Below are positions 20,546-28,835 of a stretch of 29,408 bases of DNA, in pieces. The notes below the pieces were generated by a model that had not been told where the DNA came from, did not search any database, and saw only the letters and a program-made list of their open reading frames with translations. Numbering within the stretch: position 1 is the first letter of the stretch; each line of letters opens with the position of its first letter. The stretch comes from Chara braunii (taxonomy: Eukaryota; Streptophyta; Charophyceae; Charales; Characeae): the NCBI GenBank assembly GCA_003427395.1, contig BFEA01000119.1, positions 1,194,327 to 1,223,734 of the forward strand, read 5' to 3'. Made by a program: the position numbers and the translations under genes.

Positions 20546-20755
20546 TTAATATGGCCGCCAAAAGGGTATACTACAACAGTTCTCCCTTACGCGAGGTGCC
20601 AAGAAATTCCAGAGGCCTTTCCGTGAATATACGCCTGTCCTTCCCATAGGAGGTGGTCTGGGATACCCCTCGTCCTCGCGCGAGAGAACCTCGGATCTCA
20701 GAAGTCGGGCTGGCTCCACCACAACAACATGGTACCCCCCCGCAGAGCGCTCCAT
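20546..20755 (-). CDS. Possible upstream exon of the unrecognised minus-strand gene
   Basis: An open frame of 69 codons (ERSAGGYHVVVVEPARLLRS, GYPRPPPMGRTGVYSRKG) lies about 200 bp upstream of the 3' splice-site sequence at 20348-20358, on the same strand. Composition is not obviously low-complexity. No clear donor joins the two: a GTAGTA word near its end is a weak candidate. It could equally be chance. The remaining 20756-21400 shows no gene or repeat. Confidence 0.25.
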   Translation of the reverse strand: MERSAGGYHVVVVEPARLLRSEVLSREDEGYPRPPPMGRTGVYSRKGLWNFLAPRVRENCCSIPFWRPY

Positions 20756-21599
20756 TTCGAGTCGATAACAGGGTCGGCCCCTAAGGCATTGAACCCCCGC
20801 CTCAGATGCCTCCTAGAAAAAGGAAAGGAATCTACCACGGTGAGCAGACCTCTTGTTGCCTGACGTCAAGAACAACTTAGACGAAAAATGATCACAGAAG
20901 GAAGAGTCATTCAGACGGACGGGCATAGACAGAGCGGGTCATTCGGGAAAGAACCGGTGACCTTGAGAAAAATCTTTGTCGATTCAAGCTTTTCTTCTTA
21001 GTGATCGCTTTATTTTTCATCGTCTTCTTTCTTCTTTTGGTTTGACACATACATACAAGTGTGGAAAAGTGAGAACAACCAAACATTAGCCATCTCAAGG
21101 TCGACCCACTTCCATTTCAATAAGCCACACCTGCAGCCGGATCAGACGACAACTTCAACAAAAGAAACAATGCAAATCCAAACTCAGGTCAGACTCACAT
21201 TCACCCGCGCCAACACACATTTCCTCTACCTTTCAGTGAACATTCAAAGGACAGGGTCGAGCAAAGTGTGGGTTCACTCAGGCGTGAAAGGGTCTGAGTC
21301 AAACTGACTGTCCACTGACCTTGAGTGAAGTTGTACGGCACACTCAAGAAGACCGTATAGAATTATGCCCCTTTTGACGTGAAAGTAGTCGTCCCCAGTC
21401 GTCAGCAAAGTGATCTACACCACTCTCTTGCTGCTACCACCTGCCACAACACTCCTTCACTTACTTTTCAGTAAGTGTCGCTGCCAATTGCTTCCGCCGT
21501 CACCGCGTTACCGCGCCGTCAAATCCACGCTACCTCGAAATACACTACTCCATCGGCACCTTCATTGCGCCAATGCCCAGTTGTTGCTCAACGCAAAAA

Positions 21600-21960
21600 T
21601 ACCGCCAACACTGCCGTAAATCCTGTGCCTTTGTTGTAAAAAAACTTTCAGCGCTTCCGCACTACTGCCGTCAAACTCAGTGCTGCCGCCGCAAAAATTC
21701 GGCAACGTTTCCGCACCGCCGCTGTCAAACTTAGTGCCACTGCCGCAGAAATTCAACAACGCTTCCGTACCACAGTCGTAAAACTTAGTGCCGCAGCCGC
21801 AGGAATTCGGTAGCACTTTCGTACCACCGCCGTAAAACTTAGTGCCACAGCCAAAAAAAATTTCGGCAGCACTTCCGTACCACCGCCGTAAAACCTGCGT
21901 CGCCGCCGCAGAAATTTGGCAGAACTTCCCCACCGTGGTGGAAAAATGGCAGGCCAAAAT
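21600..21960. repeat. 54-bp minisatellite, about 6 units
   Basis: CTTCCGCAC or CTTCCGTAC words occur at 21654, 21708, 21762, 21816, 21872 and 21925, each followed by a GCCGTAAAACTTAGTGCC-like stretch. Spacing is 53-56 bp. Since 54 is a multiple of three, the minus strand stays open and gives an 18-residue Gly/Thr/Cys/Phe repeat, which I treat as secondary. The array ends against a perfect 10-bp hairpin, AATTTGGGCC (21967-21976) with GGCCCAAATT (21980-21989). Confidence 0.85.
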
Positions 21961-22268
21961 TAGTAAAATTTGGGCCCCAGGCCCAAATTCCACTTTGCCG
22001 CACTGACGTAGCCCTGAAGCGTCCTTGGGTCCGTCCCGTGGGACTAGCACCAGCCAGAGGGGAGGGGAACAAAGTGTTCCCTGCCTGGGCTATGGCTGCC
22101 CAGCTTCTCTCCTCGCACTCCTCTGCAGGTCTCCAGCCTCCTCCTTGAAGTCCTCAGGCAGCACCTCACCTCCTCAGCAACACTCAAGTGTGCACGTTAC
22201 ACAATTGACGGCACGAGTGCTTCTGTGTGGCAGTTGGGGACAGCTGCCTGTTTTATAGTGGCTGAGGA

Positions 22269-23016
22269 GGGCTGGACGTCACTCCAGCCCCCAGGCAAAA
22301 TCACGGGCTCACAGTGAGCCCTTGATCTAGCCAAGATCCAGGGCTAACTGTGACCGCACCACAGCCACAACCTTAGTGTGGGGCAGTTTCTTTAACTGCC
22401 CTATTTTATTTTTTCTTTTCTTTTTCCCAGCTATCTCGAAATCTCACGAGATAGTTGGGCTCCTGCCATTTCCAAATCTGTTTTCTTTTATTTTTCTAAC
22501 AAGGGGTTGGAAAGATACAACCCCTTTCAGTTTGATGTATCAAGACCCTTTTTCCAGGGCAGATACATCGGGGAAAAGGTTGAACCATGGTCCTTCAATT
22601 TCCAGGCTCCCTACAAAAACGGGAGCTTGATAGTTACCTCTGGCAGAAGCTGCCAGAGGTAGCACCACGTGAGGACAAGTGTCCTCACTCAAAATAAGAA
22701 AAAAGAACAAAAGAAAAATAAAAATAAAGCTAATTCTAATTTTTACTGCACCTGGCTCTTTCCTTAGCCAGGTGCATGCTGTTGCATAAAACAACTCTCC
22801 CCTTTTTGCTTTGCCCTCCCCTGAAAGCGAGGAGGGCAGTTGTCAGTTTGGGAGGAGTAGGTCCTCCTCCTCCCAACTACCTCGTCCTCCCTCTCTCCCT
22901 TTCTCTAGCCAGCTCCCTCAGCCCCATTCTTCGTGGTCTGCTAGGTGGGGAGCTGGTTTTGCTCCCACACAGCCTGAGAAGGTTGTTTTCCTTCTTCCCT
23001 ATGAGGCAGTTGCCTC
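22269..23016. other. Run of about 13 unrelated perfect hairpins
   Basis: Non-coding. Stems in order: 22269-22276/22283-22290, 22305-22311/22315-22321, 22381-22388/22394-22401, 22431-22438/22447-22454, 22501-22509/22518-22526, 22534-22541/22562-22569, 22606-22611/22621-22626, 22635-22646/22650-22661 (12 bp, TACCTCTGGCAG), 22669-22676/22681-22688, 22747-22757/22766-22776 (11 bp, TGCACCTGGCT), 22812-22819/22831-22838, 22909-22917/22948-22956 and 23003-23008/23011-23016. Each stem has its own sequence, so this is not one repeat copied many times. Spacing averages about 60 bp. Function unknown. Confidence 0.8.
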
Positions 23017-23640
23017 GTTTTTCTTTTGTTTCACTTCTTTTTTTTTTTTTACAGTTTTTCACGAGGCAGTTTGTCTCGTTTCTGCCCCTTTTCCTGTTTT
23101 CCCCCACTGCCCATTCTCCAACGGCCACGAAACTGAGAGGGGGGGAAAAACTAAAAGAAAACAAGAAAAAAAACTTACCTGAGGTGGCGACTGCTGCCCA
23201 TTTCTCCGAACGAACGGCCGCAGACCCTTAAATAGACTGAGGGGAGGGGAAAGGCACTCATGTGGGGCGTATATTTCCTTGTTCCACGTGTGGATTCATT
23301 CGATTTTGCTCATTTTATCGAAGGAAGTCGCGTGGGGCGAACTGGCAGGTAGGTATAGGTAGGTAGGTTGCCCCTCTTCATTTTCTCCTTCTCTCTCTTT
23401 CTCTCTCGCGGCAATGTACCCCTCCACGATATAGGGTTAGATTCATTAAATTTCTGCAGGCTATCGAGGTTCAGCCTCCTAACGAGTTGGTGAGACTCGA
23501 ACGAAACAGTCTTGGTACAGTAGCTCGTAGAAAAAAAAAGAATCTTAAAAACAAAAAATCGAAAGAAGATTTAAAAAATAAAGAATCTAAAAAAAATCTA
23601 AAAAGAAAAATAAAACTAACTTTTGGCTGCTCGTTTTCAA
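23017..23640. other. Gene-free stretch with minus-strand TATA-like word and splice donor
   Basis: On the minus strand CTATTTAAG (23227-23235) is followed about 47 bases later by CAG-GTAAGT (reverse complement of 23173-23181). This arrangement could mark a short non-coding first exon, but nothing coding follows. The rest is T-rich, A-rich or GGTAGGTA-like simple sequence. Confidence 0.35.
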
Positions 23641-23660
23641 CGGGCGCCTGTCGTTTCCTC

Positions 23661-23995
23661 TGGGGACTGTAAGTCCCCATCTTCCTCCTACAGCGCCATC
23701 TGGCGCATTACTTTTTTTTTTTTTTTTTTTTTCGGTAATAATAAAACCGTTGGCTTATGCCAACGGTTACTCGTTATGTGCCCTCAGACACATCTTCGAG
23801 CGCCATGTGGCGCTGTTTGCTTTTTCTTTATTTTTTTATTTTTATTTATTTATTATTATTTTTTTTTTACTTGATTTGTACGTGTCATCCTTGCACAGGA
23901 CCAAGCTAAACTATGCGCGGCCAATCTCGGCCACGCGATCTTATACGATAGTGCGGTCGGGATCGACCGCGCTATCCAAAATTGCAGTTCCAAAC
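23661..23995. other. Hairpin series, part 1
   Basis: Perfect stems: 23661-23668/23672-23679 (8 bp), 23693-23698/23701-23706 (GCGCCA), 23745-23754/23759-23768 (10 bp, AACCGTTGGC, loop TTAT), 23799-23805/23808-23814 (AGCGCCA), and 23947-23959/23964-23976 (13 bp with one G-T pair). The GCGCCA stem appears twice, with loops TC and TG, each followed by a T-rich tract. Long T runs lie at 23712-23732 and about 23819-23870. Confidence 0.75.
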
Positions 23996-24353
23996 GGAGT
24001 TGCGCCCAGTAGGCAGGTTTTCGGGTTCGATCCCTGCGTTTGCAGGGTAACAATCTGATGTAGTACCTGCTGGGCACTCCTTTCACGGGAGTTACTATCG
24101 CCGCCTTTCTATTTGAAGGGTGGCAGCCCAGTAGGCCGCCTGTCTTTAGACTGTCGGGCTATTCCCAAAAAGGAGCTAGCCCGAGTTGTGTATTTTCGAG
24201 CTCGATCCCTACATCTGTAGGGTGACAGTCCGATGGCGGTACCTACTCGGCTAGCTCCTTTCTCACATTGAGAAAGGAGCAACCCTTCTATATGAAGGGC
24301 TGCGGTGCCCAGCAGGCCGCCCTCCAGTGCTTAGCAGGTTGTGCCTGCTAAGC
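23996..24353. repeat. Two diverged copies of a ~178-bp multi-hairpin unit
   Basis: Copy 1 (about 23996-24140) and copy 2 (about 24169-24320) have the same order of elements, offset 175-181 bp. Outer stem: 24004-24013/24066-24075 plus GGAGT/ACTCC in copy 1; 24169-24186/24245-24261 in copy 2 (17 pairs, one bulged C). Inner stem: CCCTGC/GCAGGG (24032-24047) versus CCCTACA/TGTAGGG (24207-24222). Next stem: CCTTTC/GAAGGG with loop TATTT (24104-24120) versus CCCTTC/GAAGGG with loop TATAT (24283-24299). Both end in GCCCAGYAGGCCGCC (24126 and 24307). Copy 2 also has GCTCCTTTCTCA/TGAGAAAGGAGC (24254-24280), and a GCTTAGCAGG stem follows (24329-24353). Copy 1's GGTTCGATCC resembles a tRNA T-arm, so a tRNA-derived retroelement is an alternative reading. 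No open frame. Confidence 0.75.
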
Positions 24354-24701
24354 CTGCCTGTTACAGTGGCTGGCTGGTCGGTTTAGCGGCCCACGGCCTT
24401 AACAACTGCCCCACTCAGCAGGCCATGACCCCATTCCTTCTGCATCTCGGCGCAAAAACCCCGCGGACCCAAAAAATAAAACTTCCTTTTCCTTCCGCGC
24501 CGCGGCGCCAACCATTTTAGCGGCGACCCTTTTTCAACCTTCTTAGCAGCCGCGCGACATTGTTTTTGGTAGAATAGGTCTAGCTTTAGTCTTTCCTCGG
24601 CTGCACATCTATGCGGTCTTGCCAAAACCGAGGATGAGTTGGAACTCTCCAATAGCATGTCTATTTCATCAGACCAGTTACCCCAAACTTACATTAAAAT
24701 T

Positions 24702-24802
24702 CGGACTTCGTCCGACATCGAAAATACAGGGTAGATACCCTTGTCAGGGTTTTTGTCCCGACAGCATTCCCAGACCGCATTGAATGACTTCCATGTCATT
24801 CA
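24702..24802. repeat. Dispersed repeat (copy Y) with hairpins
   Basis: 24728-24763 matches 5110-5144 (GATACCCTTGT, AGGGTT, CCGACA). The same central hairpin is kept, ACCCT with AGGGT here versus ACCCTT with AAGGGT in copy X. Flanking stems are TCGGAC/GTCCGA (24701-24715) and TGAATGAC/GTCATTCA (24781-24802, 8 bp). No gene is visible from 24354 to 25060. Confidence 0.6.
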
Positions 24803-25060
24803 GTTTTATCCAAACACAATAGCAGAGGTGTTTACCAGGACAGTCCTAGCAGACAACCTCCCCTTTCCATCAATTATGAGCTCAAACTATTGGACTGATG
24901 CCTTCAATTCTTGTGCACTTCTTTTCGGATGGTTCCAGCATCATCCCACTGACGGCCACTCAAAATTTTGTCTCTCAGAATGGTACTGGAAGCCCTATAG
25001 CTAGATCCAACATAATCCAATCAATTGATACTGCTATATTCATTTGAGGAATTCCCTTAA

Positions 25061-25120
25061 CTGCCGGGAATCTAACCCAGGTCTCTTGAGTTTAAGGGGA
25101 TGCTCTTCACAACACCTCGA
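25061..25120 (-). other. tRNA-like relic (3' unit of a pair)
   Basis: On the minus strand the segment reads AGAGCATCCCCTTAAACTC, then CCTGGGTTAGATTCCCGG: the order of D-loop end, anticodon arm and T arm of a tRNA, with the B-box word GGTTAGATTCC (reverse complement of 25067-25077). The 5' half is poorly conserved. It lies 71 bp from an equivalent word in the neighbouring unit. Not a functional tRNA; a SINE head or pseudogene is likelier. Confidence 0.45.
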
Positions 25121-25130
25121 CGTGCACAAC

Positions 25131-25197
25131 GCCGCGAGGAATTTAACCTGGGTCTCCCATATAGACAAGGATACTCACATTATACTACAGTCAGGGA
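25131..25197 (-). other. tRNA-Asp-like pseudogene
   Basis: The minus strand from 25197 resembles aspartate tRNA in order: TAGTATAATGTGAGTATCC (A-box side; typical tRNA-Asp has TAGTATAGTGGTGAGTATCC), a shortened anticodon arm still holding TTGTCTA (GTC anticodon), GGGAGACC, and GGTTAAATTCC as B box (25138-25148). Acceptor and anticodon stems do not pair properly and the anticodon arm lacks about three bases, so it should not give a working tRNA. Confidence 0.6.
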
Positions 25198-26062
25198 AGA
25201 CATCAAAACAAAAGGCCTCAAGTATTTCATCATCATTCACTGAAAAACTTGTGTTTAACCTATTTCCCCAAATGAGTCAAGATTAACCCCTGGCATGTCT
25301 TTCAAAAATGTATCCTTTGAAGGACAACATCCCGACATCAAGCCCCGCTTTAGATTCGGGCCTCACCACCTTCCCTCCGATTCCAATCTTACGATCTTAT
25401 CACTCTGCTGTCAATAGGATAGGACAACCTTGTCCACACAACCAAAGGTTGGTCAGACCTTAGTCATGAGGACAAGGTGACCCTACCTACTTCAAGGTTA
25501 GGAGACCAACCCTATCCTTGCAGTAAATCGTGGTCGCCTACTCTACTGACAGTGTCCTGATAAAATCGCAAAATTTTCCTCCCTTTCAATGGTAATGTAG
25601 TCACCCCCTTCCACAAGGAAGGTGACAACATCCCGCTATGGACCAGGAACAAGGTTTCGGCACATACCTCATTACCGTCTACATGACTCACATCTTTCAT
25701 AATTTTGTCACCACGAGAGATGAGATAGGGTAACTTCTTGTCATACATTGCCTCCCATTTACATGCATAGTCATTCACACAAAACATACACTCAGTCATT
25801 CACAGAAAAATATTCAAAATGACACACACAGAAAAGACACATTTGAGAGTTCAATGTCACCACCACTTTTATCACAACATTTTATTAGTGGATCGCAAGG
25901 AGATCCAGAATGAATATCAACAACTGTACAAAAAATCAAAAATACCTCTAATAAGAAAAGAAAAAAAACACATCCCAAGCTATGTTTCAGTGTTTGTTTC
26001 TCAAATGAAAAATGACCAGAAATGCTATACTTTACAGAGATAGTCAAAAACAACTATTGCCC
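25198..26062. other. Gene-free stretch beside the minus-strand pol
   Basis: Short palindromes occur, such as GGACAA/TTGTCC near 25420-25435 and CCTTCC/GGAAGG near 25607-25622. Open frames of about 75-95 codons on both strands show no recognisable domain. This may be the 3' untranslated or LTR part of the minus-strand element, but I found no LTR end. Confidence 0.4.
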
Positions 26063-26266
26063 TCAATCCCTCTGAATGAACTTTCGTAAATGAGAATTAG
26101 AAACCCAATTTCGATTGCGTGCCCCATCCATTTCTTCGATCTCATATGCTCCATGATATGATTTCCCGACAATGCGATATGGTCCCAACCATCGACTGTC
26201 CAACTTTCTTGACCACTGTTTTTCCATAGATGAATCGTAGAGGAGAACAATATCACCAATTTCCAA
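26063..26266 (-). pseudogene. pol, GPY/F module of integrase
   Basis: MEIGDIVLLYDSSMEKQWSR, then KLDSRWLGPYRIVGKSYHGA and YEIEEMDGARNRNWVSNSHLRKFIQRD, ending in a stop at 26063. GDIVLLYD and WLGPYRIV define the GPY/F module found at the integrase C-terminus of many Ty3/Gypsy elements. No chromodomain follows. The Pol polyprotein appears to end here. Confidence 0.85.
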
Positions 26267-26535
26267 ACGCTCCTTACGGACTCGAGGTCACCTGTCCCAT
26301 CTTTCCTTGTCTGCCTGTCTGCTTTCTGCGGTCGAGGCAGCAACCTCTTCAATTTTCTCCTCTGTAATCATTATCTGTCTTGCCCTGAGGTCAAGTAATT
26401 CTTTCGTCGAAAGGTTAGTTTCCATATCCTGTTTCTGCCAAGTTTGCAGGACGCTTACGATTCAGAATGTCGCATGTCGACCAAACCACAAAGTTACAGA
26501 AGCGTTCCCAGTCGTCCGCTTGATAGTAATATTCT

Positions 26536-26880
26536 TTACGAACTCAGATAAATAAGCCATTTCGACAGATTGTCCGCACACCACTTTGCCAACAAATTTG
26601 CCAGAGTAGCGTGGCCTCGCTCAACTGGAGCGTTAGCCTGTGGATGAGCTCTAGTGGTGTAACTGTAATTTACACCGAGCTTTCTCAAAACAGCTTGTAC
26701 GTCATCTGCACGAAATTCCCCTCCTCGATCCATCACAAATTCGCGGATAAATGGATATCGAAGATAGAATTCCTCAATACATCCTGCCAGGACTTTCCCA
26801 GTTCGTTCACGGATTGCGCGCCCATCAACGAAACCGGTTATCCCTGGCATCAAATATATATCTGTATCCATTAATTCCAC
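26536..26880 (-). pseudogene. pol, integrase catalytic core (partial)
   Basis: ITGFVDGRAIRERTGKVLAG, YPFIREFVMDRGGEF (second catalytic Asp), LGVNYSYTTRAHPQANAPVERGH (catalytic Glu) and NLLAKWCADNLSKWLIYLSS follow the DDE core layout. The first catalytic Asp block (around LDL in relatives) falls in the broken interval near 26887-26930 and I cannot read it in one frame. Integrase inserts the element DNA. Confidence 0.8.
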
Positions 26881-26886
26881 GCGGCA

Positions 26887-27498
26887 TTACCAATAAATCA
26901 AGATGAACCACAGCACCTGGCTCTGCCATATATCGAGGATTAAGCGGCTCAACATACCGAAAATCGATTGCTTCTGACAGAGAACGCATGAATTACAAAA
27001 TTCAACAACAATTTTTGTCATTTCTTCCCAGAAGTAGAGATATTGAATCTTCCGTAAGGTAACTCGTGACAATCTGTGACCGCCGGCAACTCCATGTAGT
27101 GCGACAATCACGTTAAGTTGTCTCGTCTTTCCACATACCACTCTTCTAGGAATGCCATTATCAGACTTCTTGAAACGATGGCCATATCAGACAACAAAAT
27201 CTTTACTTTTCAAGAGAACCTCTGGATCCACCTCATTTTCGCCAACTTCCCCATTCAGCCACAACCCAATCTTCTTATAGATTCCATCGTACTCATTTTT
27301 ACGAAAGGCTTCTCTGATTTCACTGCTTTCCCCTTCTTCTGTCATCATCTTAAGATGATCCTCCTGAATCAAGGAATTCACGAGAAATAACAGATTTCCA
27401 CAAGTTCTAGAGGCTTTATCAACTTGCTCGTAACCTCCCTCGATTGTTAGAGGTTCATCTGCGATGTTGACTGAGTTGGATAATGCTAAACTCATCAT
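26887..27498 (-). pseudogene. pol, linker and integrase zinc finger
   Basis: A 103-codon linker (27498-27187) is followed by a short gap in frame and then LHGVAGGHRLSRVTLRKIQY, LYFWEEMTKIVVEFCNSCVLCQ. The two His and the CNSCVLC pair fit the HHCC zinc-binding module of retroviral-type integrases, which helps hold the viral DNA ends. The linker itself has no domain I recognise. Confidence 0.8.
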
Positions 27499-27650
27499 TT
27501 GTTCCGCAGTTTTCTCTCCCCATGGATCCTCTTCAACAAAAGCTTCGCCTGTTATCAGTTCAGAACGTACCTAATAAGAATTTGGTGCATTCCAAATAGA
27601 TTTTCCCAATCGAGACGAAGCATCTTCCAAATAACTAATAAAATTAATAG

Positions 27651-28120
27651 TCAAACGATATTCCTCCTTATCCAAAAAGTTATCCACTCTTCTGCCTGGT
27701 CCTTACATGAATCCAATTCGATTGGACTCAATCCATCAGCCCGGTTTTGTGCACCCGAGATACGCTCAATCTCAAAATCAAACATCCAAATGTCCGTTAA
27801 CCAACGAGCAACAGTAGGATCCGAAGGAGAATAATTTCTCAGTGATTGAGCCAAAGCTGTAGGATCCATTCTCAAAACAAATCGCCTGCCAAATACATAA
27901 TTCCTGAATGTACGAAGACAGTGAAGAACAGTCAGTGTTTCTTTCTTGAATTAAGAATAATTACGCTCGACTGTATTCAAAGTACGACTTTCAAATATTA
28001 ACGGTCATTCTCGACCCCCCTCATCTTTTTGAATCAAGACACCACCCAAGGTTGTAGGCCCTGCGTCTGTCTCTACTATGAAGGGTCGATTCGGATCATT
28101 GTCAAAACAGGGAACGCCGA
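27651..28120 (-). pseudogene. pol, RNase H segment
   Basis: The order is FIVETDAGPTTLGGVLIQKDEGG (catalytic Asp region), then LNTVERNYS, ETLTVLHCLRTFRNYVFGRRFVLRMD, and SDPTVARWLTDIWMFDFEIERISGAQNRADGLS, the usual end of Ty3/Gypsy RNase H. Stops interrupt between the blocks near 27950-28010. This domain degrades the RNA strand during reverse transcription. Confidence 0.8.
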
Positions 28121-28155
28121 GAATCATCCCACCTCGTCGAAATGCAGCCTTCATG

Positions 28156-28835
28156 TCATTCACTGCTGCCTGTTGCTTGGGTCCCTATTCCCCATCCTGA
28201 TCTTTGCGTTTCAATTTCCTCAGGTGTTCTACCCTCGCTGCAAACCTTCGGATAAAGATGCGCCAAAACCCACAGGTCCCAAGGAAGCTCCGTATACCTG
28301 TGATAGATTTGAACGGCGTCGGTCATTCCAAAATTGTTTGTCTTCTTTGCATCTGGCCGATGACCCTTCTCATCACATAAAAATCCCAAAATTGTCGCCT
28401 CACGCATGCAGTGTCTGAATTTGACACCGCTAGCTGTGAGGTTGTATTCCTTGAGCTTTTGCAAGACCTTTTCCACATCGCGTACGTGTTCCCAGACAAA
28501 CTTGAGAATACCTGGAAACACCTCTGTCTCATCCTTCCCACGAGGTCCTGGAATAACCAAACCAAATCATCGATATATGGTGAGGTCACATCAGGATAGG
28601 GTGGTCGCATGACCCTCATCATATACCACTATACAATAGCGACGACATTTGTCCAACCTTGAGGTGCTGAACACATATGAATCAATCCCCTAGACGTATG
28701 CATTGCCGTCATTGGTTTGTCTGTTGTATACAAGGGAAATTGATTGTAACCATAATACAAATCAATCAATGTTATGATGGATCTGCGTGCACATGATTCT
28801 GACAGTAGGTCTGCATGTGGAAGTCCTCCTGCATC
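28156..28835 (-). pseudogene. pol, RT palm and thumb, several frames
   Basis: LIDLYYGYNQFPLYTTDKPM (palm, with the LIDL aspartate), CSAPQGWTN, then MMRVMRPPYPDVTSPYIDDL with catalytic YIDD (codons at 28577-28566). A frame change then gives PGILKFVWEHVRDVEKVLQKL and GFLCDEKGHRPDAKKT. A further shift is needed for IRSFLGTCGFWRIFIRRFA, the RT connection. An in-frame TAG lies before MMRVM. All expected blocks occur in order, so loss of function is by point damage rather than rearrangement. Confidence 0.8.

Noticed and set aside
23693-23870. GCGCCA hairpins followed by T runs, resembling bacterial terminators
   Set aside because: The rest of the window is clearly eukaryotic. Hairpins here are everywhere, and no gene ends at these sites.
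22269-24353. microRNA precursors
   Set aside because: Stems are only 6-17 bp, too short for a plant miRNA duplex of about 20-22 bp with extended arms.
25131-25197. Functional tRNA-Asp gene
   Set aside because: The anticodon arm is shortened and the acceptor and anticodon stems do not pair, so it is called a relic.
24741-25286. Plus-strand frames of 80-87 codons
   Set aside because: They run through tRNA-like and hairpin sequence and show no conserved domain.
25512-25799. Minus-strand 95-codon frame downstream of the pol
   Set aside because: Composition is plausible, but there is no recognisable motif, no splice signal that I trust and no link to the pol frame.
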